In this document: positions 52,735-62,853 of the stretch, in pieces
How positions within the stretch are numbered: the first letter of the stretch is position 1
How the letters are laid out: the number at the start of each line of letters is the position of its first letter
From: Bacillus marasmi
GTDB lineage: Bacteria > Bacillota > Bacilli > Bacillales > Cytobacillaceae
Reading direction: 5' to 3'
DNA length: 64,000 bases
NCBI RefSeq assembly: GCF_902168435.1
Contig: NZ_LR656166.1
Span: 248,001-312,000, forward strand
Program-made: the position numbers and the translations under genes
Notes under the pieces: generated by a model
The model's input: only the letters and a program-made list of their open reading frames with translations
What the model was told of the DNA's origin: nothing
The model's database searches: none

Positions 52735-54393
52735 ATGAGTATGTTTTGTTATCAATGTCAAGAAACATCAAAAGGTACAGGCTGTACAATCGTTGGAGTA
52801 TGTGGGAAAAAAGACGATTTAGCTAATATGCAAGATTTATTAATCTATACGCTTAAGGGCGTAGCGATTGTGAACAATATGGCTCGTGAAATCGGGATAA
52901 ATCAAAATAAAACTGATCGCTATATCGTAAATAGCCTTTTCATGACGATTACAAATGCCAACTGGGATAAAAATGAATTCTTCAAAACAGTAAGTGAAGG
53001 ATTAAAACTCCGTGAGGAAATTATAGCGGCTATCGTTGCAGCTGGTCACACTGTAAACAACGATAGCGATTTTGTCACTTGGTCAGCAGAAACAAATGAA
53101 CAACTAGAAATCAAATCTGCTTCACAAGAAGTTAGCATTCTAGCGACAAGAGATGAAGATATTCGTTCATTAAGAGAGTTAGTGACTTACGGTCTGAAAG
53201 GAATGGCTGCTTACCTAAAGCATGCTGAAGCCCTTGCTTATGAAAACGAAGAGCTAAATGCGTTCATGCAAAAAGCACTTTCACTGATCACTGATGATTC
53301 TTTAGGCTTAGAGCAATTGATTGAGCTATCCATGGAATGTGGTAAGTACGGCGTTCATGCGATGGAGCTTTTAGATACTGCCAATACTTCAACTTATGGT
53401 CACCCTGAAATGACGAAAGTAAACATTGGTGTACGTCAAAATCCTGGTATTTTAATCAGCGGACATGACCTAAAAGATATGGAACAATTATTAAAACAAA
53501 CAGAAGGCACAGGCGTAGATGTGTATACACATAGTGAAATGCTACCAGCAAACTACTATCCTGCTTTCAAAAAGTATGACCACTTTGTCGGTAACTATGG
53601 AAACGCATGGTGGGAACAAACTCGTGAATTCGAGAGCTTCAACGGTCCAATTTTAATGACAACAAACTGTATCGTACCACCGAAGGATTCTTATAAAGGA
53701 AGAATGTACACAACTGGAGCAACGGCTGTTGAAGGTGTAACATATATTCCTAAAAATGAAGATGGTACAAAAGACTTCTCTGTAATGATCGAGCATGCCA
53801 AGAAATGCCAGCCACCAGTAGAAATTGAAAAAGGTGAAATTATTGGCGGCTTTGCCCATAATCAAGTGGCTCAAGTAGCGGATCAAGTGGTAGAAGCTGT
53901 GAAAAACGGTGATATCAAACGCTTCTTCGTTATGGCAGGCTGTGATGGACGCCATAAGAGCAGAACTTATTATAGTGATTTTGCTGAAGAGCTTCCAAAA
54001 GATACAATTATCTTAACAGCTGGTTGTGCAAAATATCGTTACAACAAGCTAGAGTTAGGCGATATCAACGGAATTCCTCGTGTTCTTGATGCCGGTCAAT
54101 GTAACGACTCTTACTCACTTGTTATGACTGCATTGAAGTTGAAGGACGCATTTGGATTAGAAAGTGTCAACGAATTACCTTTATCTTACAATATCGCATG
54201 GTATGAGCAAAAAGCGGTAATCGTATTCTTATCTTTACTGTACCTAGGTGTGAAAAATATTCACGTGGGTCCAACATTACCAGCATTCTTATCTCCAAAC
54301 GTAACAAACTATTTAGTTGAAAACTTTGGTGTAGGCGGGATTTCTACAACTACAGAAGACGTGGAAATGTTCATGAATGGTGCATTAGTTTAA
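52735..54393 (+). CDS. hcp: Hydroxylamine reductase / hybrid-cluster protein
   Basis: 552 residues from ATG 52735; a longer TTG frame is possible but the protein family starts [11 protein letters not shown]-terminal Fe-S cluster cysteines [14 protein letters not shown]. The hybrid cluster ligands lie in [38 protein letters not shown] and [10 protein letters not shown]. It reduces hydroxylamine or nitric oxide under low oxygen and handles nitrosative stress. The usual reductase partner Hcr is absent. Confidence 0.95.
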   Translation: MSMFCYQCQETSKGTGCTIVGVCGKKDDLANMQDLLIYTLKGVAIVNNMAREIGINQNKTDRYIVNSLFMTITNANWDKNEFFKTVSEGLKLREEIIAAIVAAGHTVNNDSDFVTWSAETNEQLEIKSASQEVSILATRDEDIRSLRELVTYGLKGMAAYLKHAEALAYENEELNAFMQKALSLITDDSLGLEQLIELSMECGKYGVHAMELLDTANTSTYGHPEMTKVNIGVRQNPGILISGHDLKDMEQLLKQTEGTGVDVYTHSEMLPANYYPAFKKYDHFVGNYGNAWWEQTREFESFNGPILMTTNCIVPPKDSYKGRMYTTGATAVEGVTYIPKNEDGTKDFSVMIEHAKKCQPPVEIEKGEIIGGFAHNQVAQVADQVVEAVKNGDIKRFFVMAGCDGRHKSRTYYSDFAEELPKDTIILTAGCAKYRYNKLELGDINGIPRVLDAGQCNDSYSLVMTALKLKDAFGLESVNELPLSYNIAWYEQKAVIVFLSLLYLGVKNIHVGPTLPAFLSPNVTNYLVENFGVGGISTTTEDVEMFMNGALV

Positions 54394-54401
54394 TAGCAAA
54401 T

Positions 54402-54450
54402 GGAGACAGGTACCATCCACAAAATAGGGATGGTGCCTGTCTCCTTTTTT
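54402..54450 (+). terminator. Terminator after hcp
   Basis: GGAGACAGGTACCATCC with GGATGGTGCCTGTCTCC (one internal mismatch), 9-nt loop and six T. The stem contains GGTGCCTGTC, which resembles the tip of the dispersed repeat family. Confidence 0.88.
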
Positions 54451-54637
54451 ATGGATTGGGGTTTAAGGAAATTTCTAAAAATCCGATGCTATTCTTCTCA
54501 TTTTAATGGAAATATTTTCATGGTAAGCCAATCTTTATGACAAAAAAATGAAAGATTTCAACTTTTAGATGTTTTATACAGTATGTTTATTTAATATTTA
54601 ACTATACTGTTTTTAGGCATTGAGGAGTTGAATTCCA

Positions 54638-56902
54638 TTGAGTAAAAAAAGTAAATATAATGTTGATAAAAAAGGCTTTTTAATACCAATCACCATTTTC
54701 TCCTTAATCTTTATTATTATTTGTTATTTAACAATTAATAACATAAATAGAGTTTATTATCAGCATTTAGAAGAGATGTCAAAAGATTTAGCAAGCAGCT
54801 ACTCGCTTAGTATTTCAAAGTCAGCTGAGGCCACAGTCATAGTAAATAATTTGCTTCAAGATAAGCTGCTTGTAGCGAGTAGAACAATTGGCTTATATCC
54901 TGAAAGCTATAGTAACCAATTATTTGAAGAGCTTGCTGCAACACTAGAGGTTGATGAAATCAATTTTTTCAATTCTCAAGGCGAAATCATTTTTTCTAAT
55001 TTAAAAGATTTCCGTGGCTGGAAAACCCATGAGGGTCAACCTTCCTATGATTTCTTGAAAAGCAATGAATTAAAACAAGTGGAGGAAATACGACCTAGCG
55101 CTGAAAGTGGTATCCAATATAAATATGGTTATTTTCGCGTTTCTGAAAGTGGTTTTATTCAAATTGGTGTTCGAGCAGACAAAATTTTTCAGTTTCTTGA
55201 TCGATTTGAAATGAATCAATTACTCTATGAAATGCAAGTAGGCGGCATTGTTAATCAGATCTATTTTATTGATAATCAAAATAAAGTAATTGGCAGTACG
55301 GTTAACAAACTTATTGGTAGCAAGGTGACAAATAATGAAGTAATAAAGGCTATAAATAAGAATAAAGAATTCGGGCACAAAATTAAACAAAATGGGGAAG
55401 AGATGTACGAAGTTTTTGTTCCAATCTATTCTAATGAAAAAAAGATAGGCACTTTAGCTATGATTAAGACATTAAATGAGGCTAAAGTAATTATGTGGCA
55501 AATCTATGTTACAGGAATTTCGATCGTAATCACTATATTCACCTTGATATTTTTCATCATTATTTCGACTAATAAAAAAAATAATCGGCTTGTGAAATTG
55601 GCCTATTTCGATAAACTAACAAATTTGCCAAATGAACAATATTTAAAAAGTTATCTAAAAGAAGCGACAATAAAAAAGGGAAAAAACAATGCCGTTCTGC
55701 TCGTGAATTTTATTAATTTTCATCTTATTAACGAAGCTTATGGTTATGAAAATGGAGATGATTTACTAAAAGAAGTAAGTCGAAAGTTTAAAGAGTTAGA
55801 AGATGGCAACATGAAGGTTTTTCGATTTTCCTCCGAAGGGTTTGTGTTTTATGTGGAAAATTATGATAGTCGTGAAAGCTTGGTGTTAATCGCGAACATC
55901 ATTAGCCATTTATTTGATACCCCTTTAAGAATTCATGACGCCGAACTTAATATAAAAGTAAAAATTGGAATAAGTGAATTTCAAATTGAATTAACAAAAA
56001 TTGATCAAGTTCTCAAGGAAGCTTTGATTTCGATGAAGCATATAAGAAATAATGATGCCATCAACTATGCATTTTTTGATGAAGTAATGGAGAGTAAAAT
56101 CCAAAGGGAACGACTCATTGATAAAGAGCTTAGAAAATCGATTGCTGAAGAAAATACTGAGAATATTTATTTAGAATTCCAACCTCAGATTGATTTACGT
56201 AAGGATAAAGTTATTTGTTTTGAAGCCTTAGCAAGAATGAAGACCGAAAGCAATGGATTCGTATCGCCAGTTGAGTTCATTGATGTTGCAGAAAAGAATC
56301 AACTAATTGTTCCCCTCGGTAAATTGATATTACAAAAGGCTTGTAGTTTTCTCAGGAGATTAAGTGATGAAGGTTACGAAGATATTAAAGTTGCTGTTAA
56401 TATCTCAGGAATTCAAATTCTCCGTGATGATTTTTTAAGTACGGTTATGGATATCATTCACGAAACAGGTGTTAATGGCTCCAATCTTGAATTAGAAATC
56501 ACTGAATCAGTACTTATGGGGAATTATCAGATTGTAACCGAAAAACTACAAATATTAAAAGAACACAATATAGCTATTGCGCTAGATGATTTTGGAACTG
56601 GATACTCGTCTTTTGCTAGAATAAGGGAGCTTCCCATTGATACATTAAAAATAGACCGATATTTCATCACAAAAATAACTAGTACAGATGACAAATTTCT
56701 GTTAATAGATGATATTATCTCTATGGCCCATAAGCTTGGACTAACAATTGTTGCCGAAGGTGTAGAGCTTCAGGTACAAAAGGATTATCTGTTAAAAAAT
56801 AACTGCGATATTATCCAAGGGTATTTATTCAGCAAACCGATATCAGAAGTTCGGTCTATTGAATTGTTACGAGAGGAAAACCGGAGAAGTATCTGTCTTT
56901 AA
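54638..56902 (+). CDS. Membrane cyclic-di-GMP phosphodiesterase with degenerate GGDEF and EAL domains
   Basis: 754 residues from TTG 54638 (GAGGAG 10 bp upstream). Membrane helix (13-33), extracytoplasmic Cache-like sensor (about 40-285), second helix (about 288-312), GGDEF-like domain (about 325-480) and EAL domain (about 495-745). In the GGDEF domain the active-site motif reads SSEGF, so it cannot make cyclic di-GMP, though it may bind GTP. The EAL domain keeps FEALARM, NISG, LELEITES, DDFGTGYSSF, KIDR and AEGVE, so it should hydrolyse cyclic di-GMP. It opposes the cyclase at 2989-4065. Confidence 0.9.
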   Translation: MSKKSKYNVDKKGFLIPITIFSLIFIIICYLTINNINRVYYQHLEEMSKDLASSYSLSISKSAEATVIVNNLLQDKLLVASRTIGLYPESYSNQLFEELAATLEVDEINFFNSQGEIIFSNLKDFRGWKTHEGQPSYDFLKSNELKQVEEIRPSAESGIQYKYGYFRVSESGFIQIGVRADKIFQFLDRFEMNQLLYEMQVGGIVNQIYFIDNQNKVIGSTVNKLIGSKVTNNEVIKAINKNKEFGHKIKQNGEEMYEVFVPIYSNEKKIGTLAMIKTLNEAKVIMWQIYVTGISIVITIFTLIFFIIISTNKKNNRLVKLAYFDKLTNLPNEQYLKSYLKEATIKKGKNNAVLLVNFINFHLINEAYGYENGDDLLKEVSRKFKELEDGNMKVFRFSSEGFVFYVENYDSRESLVLIANIISHLFDTPLRIHDAELNIKVKIGISEFQIELTKIDQVLKEALISMKHIRNNDAINYAFFDEVMESKIQRERLIDKELRKSIAEENTENIYLEFQPQIDLRKDKVICFEALARMKTESNGFVSPVEFIDVAEKNQLIVPLGKLILQKACSFLRRLSDEGYEDIKVAVNISGIQILRDDFLSTVMDIIHETGVNGSNLELEITESVLMGNYQIVTEKLQILKEHNIAIALDDFGTGYSSFARIRELPIDTLKIDRYFITKITSTDDKFLLIDDIISMAHKLGLTIVAEGVELQVQKDYLLKNNCDIIQGYLFSKPISEVRSIELLREENRRSICL

Positions 56903-56911
56903 AAAGCAAAA

Positions 56912-56957
56912 GGTGACCGCACTATCAAAGGAATGGATGGTGCCGGTCACCCTTTTT
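56912..56957 (+). terminator. Terminator after the EAL gene
   Basis: GGTGACCG and CGGTCACC form the base of the stem, followed by a T run. The GGTGACCG stem base again resembles the repeat-tip sequence. Confidence 0.8.
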
Positions 56958-57014
56958 TACTCGTTAAGGATTTTTTTTCATTTACAGTAGAAAGCATAAG
57001 TAAGTTCGGTTGCT

Positions 57015-57236
57015 TTAATTCTCTTGGGAATCTACCCAATCCTTTACTTCATATATTCCAACGATTTCCTTCTTCGCTTTTTCAATGACATCAACATTTT
57101 CGCCATCCCCCTTATAAAAGATAAAATGGGAGGGCGTTTCTGCGAGCACCCTATATCTATCAACGTTCCCGTTTTGTGATTCAACTATGTATATTTTTCC
57201 AGAAACGAATTCTTGTGTTTGAGCTAAATTTTTCAT
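57015..57236 (-). CDS. Small hypothetical protein
   Basis: 73 residues from ATG 57236 (AGGAGGTT upstream); the longer frame lacks a ribosome site. Mostly beta-strand: SGKIYIVESQNGNVDRYRVL, AETPSHFIFYKGDG, then a short helix EKAKKEIVGIYEVKDWV. Could be a small SH3-like or regulatory fold; no family recognised. Its AT-rich upstream region holds no obvious promoter. Confidence 0.6.
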   Translation of the reverse strand: MKNLAQTQEFVSGKIYIVESQNGNVDRYRVLAETPSHFIFYKGDGENVDVIEKAKKEIVGIYEVKDWVDSQEN

Positions 57237-57363
57237 TATCAAACCAACCTCCTGATCTGTACTTAATCCTATTTTAGTAGAAAACATCTGTTAAAGCAGT
57301 TTCAAAAATGTGAATAATCGGGTATATCATTTCAGAGGGGAGTTTGAATTAGAAGGTGATCGT

Positions 57364-57548
57364 TAGCGGACTTCCAAGCCTTTATTTGTGACAAAAACCG
57401 TATATTTGAGCTGGGAGCGGACACAGAATACGCTATTGGCCCAAACAACCGTCTGAGTAGCAAGATTTGGGCGAAATAAGGAATCTGCTGTCCGCAAAAC
57501 TTTGAAATGATGGTATTTTTCCGCAAATAATGTCTTCTGTGTCCGCTT
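57364..57548. repeat. 185-bp GCGGACA element, second copy
   Basis: Same length and layout as 14493-14677: outer pair TAGCGGACTTCC / TTCTGTGTCCGCT and inner pair AGCGGACACAGAATACGC / GGAATCTGCTGTCCGC. It lies in the 376-bp gap between two leftward genes, just beyond the end of the BceB-like gene. Confidence 0.8.
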
Positions 57549-57612
57549 TAATTAATACCAAATCGCTTCAAGGGTATACCTAGGATAGAGTAAAGCAAAT
57601 ATACAGCCATTT

Positions 57613-59526
57613 TTATTTGTTCACAATCTGATTGTACGTATTTACTGTCATCACATAATAAACAACATAAATGAACACAAACGCTGCCATAGCTGTAAAC
57701 ATCGGAACAAACATATTGGCTCCGATTAGGTTTGACATAAAGTTACTAACAAAGTGGAGGATTGCACTTCCGTGTAATATACCAACAATTAATGGTAATC
57801 CGAATACGAAGAGCATCTGTTTGCTGATCGTTTTGCGAATTTGCTTTTTGCCGACACCAATTTTTCTTAATATTTCATAGTTTGGCTTCACTTCGTTTGC
57901 TTCTGTTAATTGTTTAAAATAAAGAATGCTTCCCGTCGCTGTCAAAAATACCAGTCCTAAAAACCCGAGTATAAATAGATTCAGTGCATTTCCTTCTTTT
58001 CCTTCCTTATATTCTACATAAAAGGAAGCAGAAGCCTGGAAGTCATCACGAGTGAGTTCGTCGATTTTCAATCCAGTTTCTTCAGTCCTTTTTTCATCCT
58101 CTACTTCATACAACTTATAAGTTAATGGAGCAACTTGCTCGGAAACTTCTTGGAAAACATCATCACTAACGACGACAAAGAAGTCCGGATAATCGAATGG
58201 AAGCAAACTGCCTTCCACCATTTCTGTAAAGATAAGTTCTTGATTTTGTAACGCTAACTTTTGAGCTTTAAAGGTACTATCGGTAAATTCTGTTGCTCTC
58301 GGTTTGATCACCGCAGCCTCGTTACCTGAAAGTGACAACTTTATTTTTCTATCCAAAGCCAAAGAAGCCTCATTAAAAGAACTTATAGGTATTAATTTTA
58401 TAGGATCAGTTAGATAATCGAATTCAAATGAGAGTTTCCCTTTCACTTCAATAACCGAGAGATCAAGTTGCGCCAATACAGGATGGCTTTTATCGTTCAA
58501 AATCATATTTTCTATCTGACCATCAAAAGCCTCATCCCTTGATAAATGAGAATAACTAAATGCTGCATCCTCAATTGCTTGCTTTTCATTGCCATAATAT
58601 CCACCGTATGTTGCTCCGAACAAGCTAATAGTAAAAGCGCTGGATAAGGCAATCATCGTAAACGTCCGAGCATTACCTTTAATTCGATGAAGATGTTGTG
58701 CCGTTTCAATTAAGTTTGTGCCTCGGTAATAACGCGCTTTATTTCTTTGCGCTAGCTTTAATAAAAATACAGTGACAGAGCGGAAAAAGAGTTGAGAACC
58801 AATGATAAGTAAAACTAATGCGATCCCATAATTCAATTGGATATATTCAATTGTTAATTCATCCGGAAATGGTCTTAGGATTAGCAGGTAACTTGCTATA
58901 AGAAAAATAAGTCCGATTGCAATGGATAGAGGGGAAACCTTAGGAACTTCTTCGCCTTTTTTCTCGGCATTAAATAATTCGATTAATTTAAAACGATACA
59001 CTAAACGATAACCTTGAACAGATGTAAATAGGATAATTACCATAAATACAAGCGCTGTTTGGATTATTGCTTTTAAAGAAAAGCCAAAGCCTATTTCGAC
59101 GGTTGAGCCCATTAAATGGATTAATATATATGAAAATAAACTTGAAATAATCGTACCAAGACCAATTCCGATCACTAGAGCGATGATACCCATGATGAGA
59201 TTTTCATAAAACAACATTTTCCCGATGGTTTTCTTTCGCAAGCCTAGCATCGAATAAAGCCCAACTTCTCTTTTCCTCTGCCTGGTGAAAAATGTATTTG
59301 AATATAAAATAAACACAGCAACAAAGATAATTAATACGACGGATGCCGCTAGAAACATAAAATTCATCGTATCCGATAGCAAAATGCTACTTTGGATATC
59401 ATCACTATATTGTAAAGAAACAAATGTATAGTAAATGACCATACAAAAAACCAATGAACTAAAATAGACGAGATAATTGCTGAAATTCCCTTTAATGTTT
59501 TTCCACGCCAAACTATATAACGTCAC
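57613..59526 (-). CDS. BceB-type ABC transporter permease (FtsX-like)
   Basis: 637 residues with about ten membrane helices in a 4+... arrangement: FtsX-like repeats near both ends (TRQRKREVGLYSMLGLRKKT and EILRKIGVGKKQIRKTISKQ) and a large extracytoplasmic domain in between (about residues 300-510), the hallmark of antimicrobial-peptide detoxification permeases. It overlaps the ATPase gene by 14 bp. The BceRS two-component system that usually flanks such genes is absent here. Confidence 0.9.
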   Translation of the reverse strand: MTLYSLAWKNIKGNFSNYLVYFSSLVFCMVIYYTFVSLQYSDDIQSSILLSDTMNFMFLAASVVLIIFVAVFILYSNTFFTRQRKREVGLYSMLGLRKKTIGKMLFYENLIMGIIALVIGIGLGTIISSLFSYILIHLMGSTVEIGFGFSLKAIIQTALVFMVIILFTSVQGYRLVYRFKLIELFNAEKKGEEVPKVSPLSIAIGLIFLIASYLLILRPFPDELTIEYIQLNYGIALVLLIIGSQLFFRSVTVFLLKLAQRNKARYYRGTNLIETAQHLHRIKGNARTFTMIALSSAFTISLFGATYGGYYGNEKQAIEDAAFSYSHLSRDEAFDGQIENMILNDKSHPVLAQLDLSVIEVKGKLSFEFDYLTDPIKLIPISSFNEASLALDRKIKLSLSGNEAAVIKPRATEFTDSTFKAQKLALQNQELIFTEMVEGSLLPFDYPDFFVVVSDDVFQEVSEQVAPLTYKLYEVEDEKRTEETGLKIDELTRDDFQASASFYVEYKEGKEGNALNLFILGFLGLVFLTATGSILYFKQLTEANEVKPNYEILRKIGVGKKQIRKTISKQMLFVFGLPLIVGILHGSAILHFVSNFMSNLIGANMFVPMFTAMAAFVFIYVVYYVMTVNTYNQIVNK

Positions 59527-60280
59527 TTACGCCACCTCCAAGTGTAGCTAGTACATCTAAAACTCTATTGAAAAATTGCTTACGGGAACTTTCGCCCTTA
59601 ATAAGTTCAGTAAACAATTTCCCGTCTTTTATAAAAATCACCCTCTGACAATAACTCGCGGCAAAGGCATCGTGTGTAACCATTAAGATCGTAGCTTGGT
59701 CATGTTCACTTAAACCCTTTAAACCTTCCAATAAATCAGTTGCCGATTTGGAATCTAGTGCACCAGTAGGTTCGTCGGCTAGGATTAAACTTGGCTTTGC
59801 CACAATCGCCCGTGCAGCAGCCGTTCGCTGTTTTTGTCCTCCAGAGATTTGATAGGGGTACTTTTCTAATATTTCAACAATCCCAAACTTAACCGCAACT
59901 TCATTCACTCTTTTTTCAAGCTCCTGAACATTCATTTTTGCCAGTGCTAGTGGGAGTAGGATATTTTCTTTTACCGTTAAAGTATTTAATAAATTATAAT
60001 CTTGAAAAATGAATCCAAGCTTATCTCGGCGAAAAGCGGATAATTTCTCTTCATTCATCTTTACAATGCTTGTTCCATCAATCTTTACGTCTCCTCCAGT
60101 AGGTTCATCAATCGTCGCTAAAATGTTGAGCAATGTTGATTTTCCAGCACCAGAAGGGCCCATAATTCCAACGAATTCACCTTGCCTGACAGTTAAGTTA
60201 AATTCATCGATTGCCGTAAATACATTTTCTTTTGTTCCATATGTTTTTTTGACTTGTTTTGCTTCTATAATAGTTTTCAT
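59513..60280 (-). CDS. BceA-type ABC transporter ATP-binding protein
   Basis: 255 residues from ATG 60280 (GGAGGG upstream). Walker A GIMGPSGAGKSTLLNILA, Q-loop FQDYNLLNTL, signature ISGGQKQRTAAARAI, Walker B LILADEPTGALDSKS. MacB/BceA class. It works with the adjacent permease to give resistance to cell-wall-active peptides such as bacitracin-like compounds. The N-terminal MKTIIEAKQVKKTYG matches the family start. Confidence 0.92.
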   Translation of the reverse strand: MKTIIEAKQVKKTYGTKENVFTAIDEFNLTVRQGEFVGIMGPSGAGKSTLLNILATIDEPTGGDVKIDGTSIVKMNEEKLSAFRRDKLGFIFQDYNLLNTLTVKENILLPLALAKMNVQELEKRVNEVAVKFGIVEILEKYPYQISGGQKQRTAAARAIVAKPSLILADEPTGALDSKSATDLLEGLKGLSEHDQATILMVTHDAFAASYCQRVIFIKDGKLFTELIKGESSRKQFFNRVLDVLATLGGGVSDVI

Positions 60281-60579
60281 ATATTTGCCCTCCATAAATT
60301 ACGCCTTTGAAATCACGAACGAATTATTTCTATTATTAATATTTTCAAATTGAGTGGTCACTTAGTCTCGGCATCCGAAACCGTATATTAAGCATACGAA
60401 TTTTATTGGATATTAAAAACCGCCTCAAGCCTTTATAAAATTTAAGACCATAGACCTAGTCCATAGTAATCCGAGTTAATAAAGTGTAAACATGTGGGTG
60501 ATTTTTTCGCAAAGAAGGCAATATTAATGGAAGAATTGCGGAAAATAAAATGGAATCATGGGGGAGGATGGTGTACCAA

Positions 60580-60807
60580 ATGAGAAAATTTGTGCTAGAG
60601 GACAGGGAGTTTAAGTACCATGGTCCAAGAAGTGTAATCGAAAAACTTCGCTCAATGCAAGGGCAGGACATGTCCTATGAGGAGTTTTTCAAGATCTTAA
60701 AAAGACGATTAAGAATGTGGACGGGGAAGGAAGAAGTCGCGTTCTATAACGAAGACCAGGTAGTAGACCTGTTACAGGAATTAAACGAGGTGACCATTTT
60801 CGATTAA
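60580..60807 (+). CDS. Small hypothetical protein
   Basis: 75 residues from ATG 60580 (GGGGAGG about 12 bp upstream; a GTG at 60571 and an ATG at 60568 are closer). Highly charged and helical: REFKYHGPRSVIEKLRSMQG, EEFFKILKRRLRMWTGKEEV, DQVVDLLQELNEV. Acidic and basic patches suggest a small nucleic-acid- or protein-binding protein. Not assigned. Confidence 0.55.
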   Translation: MRKFVLEDREFKYHGPRSVIEKLRSMQGQDMSYEEFFKILKRRLRMWTGKEEVAFYNEDQVVDLLQELNEVTIFD

Positions 60808-61002
60808 CATCGGGAATGGTATTTTTTTGATTGAAAAACCTTGATTAAAAGAACTCCTATCGACAATACAGGTATTTATGATTTACATGTTGAATACATA
60901 TAATGGGAATTTTCCCAAGAAACCTTTATTGCAATAAAAATAATGATGACCAAGCTTTTGTACTAGTTTGATTTTAATCATATAAAAAGGACCGTGAAAA
61001 AC

Positions 61003-61902
61003 ATGACTAGTTTCATAAATGTGGAAGGTTTGTATAAATCATTTGGTGAACAAAACGTACTAAAAAATGTGAACTTTAAGGTGGAAAAAGGAGAAATAGT
61101 CGGGTTACTTGGTCCCAATGGCTCTGGGAAAACGACCTTTATCCGGATCTTGAATGGTGTAATCAAACCAGAAAAAGGAACGATTTTATTAAACGGAATG
61201 GATCCTGCCACAGAGGGTGATACCATTAGAAAAATATCCGGAATTGTGACGGAGAGTGCGGGACTTTATCATCAGATGAGCGGCAAAGAGAATCTAGAAT
61301 TATTCGCTGATTTATATGGGGTAAAGGATAAAAAGAGATTGACTGAGCTACTTGACCTGTTTGATTTGACTGAACATCAGGATAAACCAGTAGGTAAGTA
61401 TAGTACCGGAATGAAAAAGCGGTTAGCTCTGGCTAAAGCGCTGTTACACAAGCCGGACATTCTTTTTTTAGATGAACCGACAAATGGCTTAGACCCCGAT
61501 GGGATTCAAATGGTCTTATCCTATTTGAAAAAATACAATCAGGAAACAGGGACGACGATGATTATTTGTTCTCATGTCCTGCATCAATTGGAGACAATCT
61601 GCGATACTTTTGCGTTTATCGAAAATGGGACAATAGCTGAACAAGGAACACTAACAGAATTAGAGGAAAAATATGTTCAAAACGTCGTCGTAAAAGTGAA
61701 TACGACATTCAAGCCGCAAGATAACCATTTCTCCGGGTTTCCTTGCAAATTGGAAGAAGAATCCATGGTCGTTTTCGAGCTGCCTAGTAAAAAAGACATC
61801 CCAAGTTTGCTTAATAACCTGCTGAAAACAGATCCTGTTTATTCAGTTACGATTATGAATAATGACCTACAATCGATTTATTTTAAGGTAAGGGGGATGT
61901 AA
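61003..61902 (+). CDS. ABC transporter ATP-binding protein (CcmA/NatA class)
   Basis: 299 residues from ATG 61003 (AAAAGGA upstream); GTG 60994 is too near the ribosome site. Walker A GLLGPNGSGKTTFI, signature KYSTGMKKRLALAKALL, Walker B ILFLDEPTNGLDPDG, H-loop CSHVLHQLET. The C-terminal 80 residues are the accessory domain of the multidrug/NatA class. Acts with the permease 3 bp downstream as an exporter of unknown substrate. Confidence 0.9.
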   Translation: MTSFINVEGLYKSFGEQNVLKNVNFKVEKGEIVGLLGPNGSGKTTFIRILNGVIKPEKGTILLNGMDPATEGDTIRKISGIVTESAGLYHQMSGKENLELFADLYGVKDKKRLTELLDLFDLTEHQDKPVGKYSTGMKKRLALAKALLHKPDILFLDEPTNGLDPDGIQMVLSYLKKYNQETGTTMIICSHVLHQLETICDTFAFIENGTIAEQGTLTELEEKYVQNVVVKVNTTFKPQDNHFSGFPCKLEEESMVVFELPSKKDIPSLLNNLLKTDPVYSVTIMNNDLQSIYFKVRGM

Positions 61903-61905
61903 ATC

Positions 61906-62733
61906 ATGGGCACTTATATAAGCAAAGCCTTAATAAAAAAAGATATTAAAGATATTTTTAGAAGTAAAACATTGCTGGTAACGATGATTATCATCCCGAT
62001 TATCTTTTCTGTGATTTTCCCTTCCATTTTAGTGGGAGGAGCTGTATTTTTCGATGCCGAAAAAATCGCCGGAAATGATGTACAGAAACTAATCGATGCT
62101 TTTCTAAAAAGTACAACAGGTGATCAGTTTTCTTCCTATTCAATGGAACAACAAATAATTTATATGTTCATCAATTTTATGCTGCCAAACTTATTTTTGC
62201 TCGTTCCGATCATTACAGCGATGTCAGTGGCCGCGAACAGCTTTGTTGGTGAAAAGGAAAACCGCACACTCGAAAGCTTATTATTTTCACCGATTTCGAT
62301 TAAAACGCTATTCCTGAGCAAAACAATCGCAGCTTTCATCCCGCCATTTTTTGTGTCTATCATCAGTTTTGTGCTAATTGGAATCATCATCAATTCTTTG
62401 GGCTATAACTTGTTTGGCGAACTCATCTTCCCATCAGGTAACTGGGTTGCGTTAATCGTCTGTCTTTCGCCAATGGTAATCTTGCTGACAGTGCTGCTCA
62501 ATGTCCTTATTTCATCAAGGGTAAAGACGTATCAAGAAGCCCAGAACTTCGGTGGCATCATCCTTTTACCAGTCATCGCCCTACTGATTGGCCAGGTTAG
62601 TGGACTATTTTTACTAGGAGTTCAGCTCATCATCCTCATTTCCGTAGCATTACTAATCATAAACTTTGTCTTATGGATATTCATTTCAAAAAATAATGAT
62701 AGATACGTGTTGTTCGAAAAGCAAATCCATTAA
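61906..62733 (+). CDS. ABC-2-type permease (NatB-like)
   Basis: 275 residues. One N-terminal helix after IKKDIKDIFRSKTLLVTMII, then an extracytoplasmic loop and five further helices, with FVGEKENRTLESLLFSPIS as the ABC-2 coupling segment. It starts 3 bp after the ATPase gene. Family members export sodium, antibiotics or lipids; the substrate cannot be told from the sequence. Confidence 0.87.
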   Translation: MGTYISKALIKKDIKDIFRSKTLLVTMIIIPIIFSVIFPSILVGGAVFFDAEKIAGNDVQKLIDAFLKSTTGDQFSSYSMEQQIIYMFINFMLPNLFLLVPIITAMSVAANSFVGEKENRTLESLLFSPISIKTLFLSKTIAAFIPPFFVSIISFVLIGIIINSLGYNLFGELIFPSGNWVALIVCLSPMVILLTVLLNVLISSRVKTYQEAQNFGGIILLPVIALLIGQVSGLFLLGVQLIILISVALLIINFVLWIFISKNNDRYVLFEKQIH

Positions 62734-62760
62734 GAATCTGAAAGAGATATCACTCCCAAA

Positions 62761-62808
62761 AAAATAAAACCTTCTAAACAAAAACTTCTTTGTTTAAGGG
62801 TTTTATTT
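62761..62808. terminator. Bidirectional terminator after the ABC-2 permease
   Basis: AAAATAAAACCTTCTAAACA (62761-62780) pairs with TGTTTAAGGGTTTTATTTTT over about 20 bp with one mismatch, and A/T runs flank it on both sides. Confidence 0.82.
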
Positions 62809-62853
62809 TTTTGTGCTGCATCACATTATCAATATCAATTGATTCTGGAACAA

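Noticed and set aside
60456-60671. Leftward frame opposite the small gene at 60580
   Set aside because: No ribosome site and no recognisable protein sequence; the + strand frame has both a site and balanced composition.
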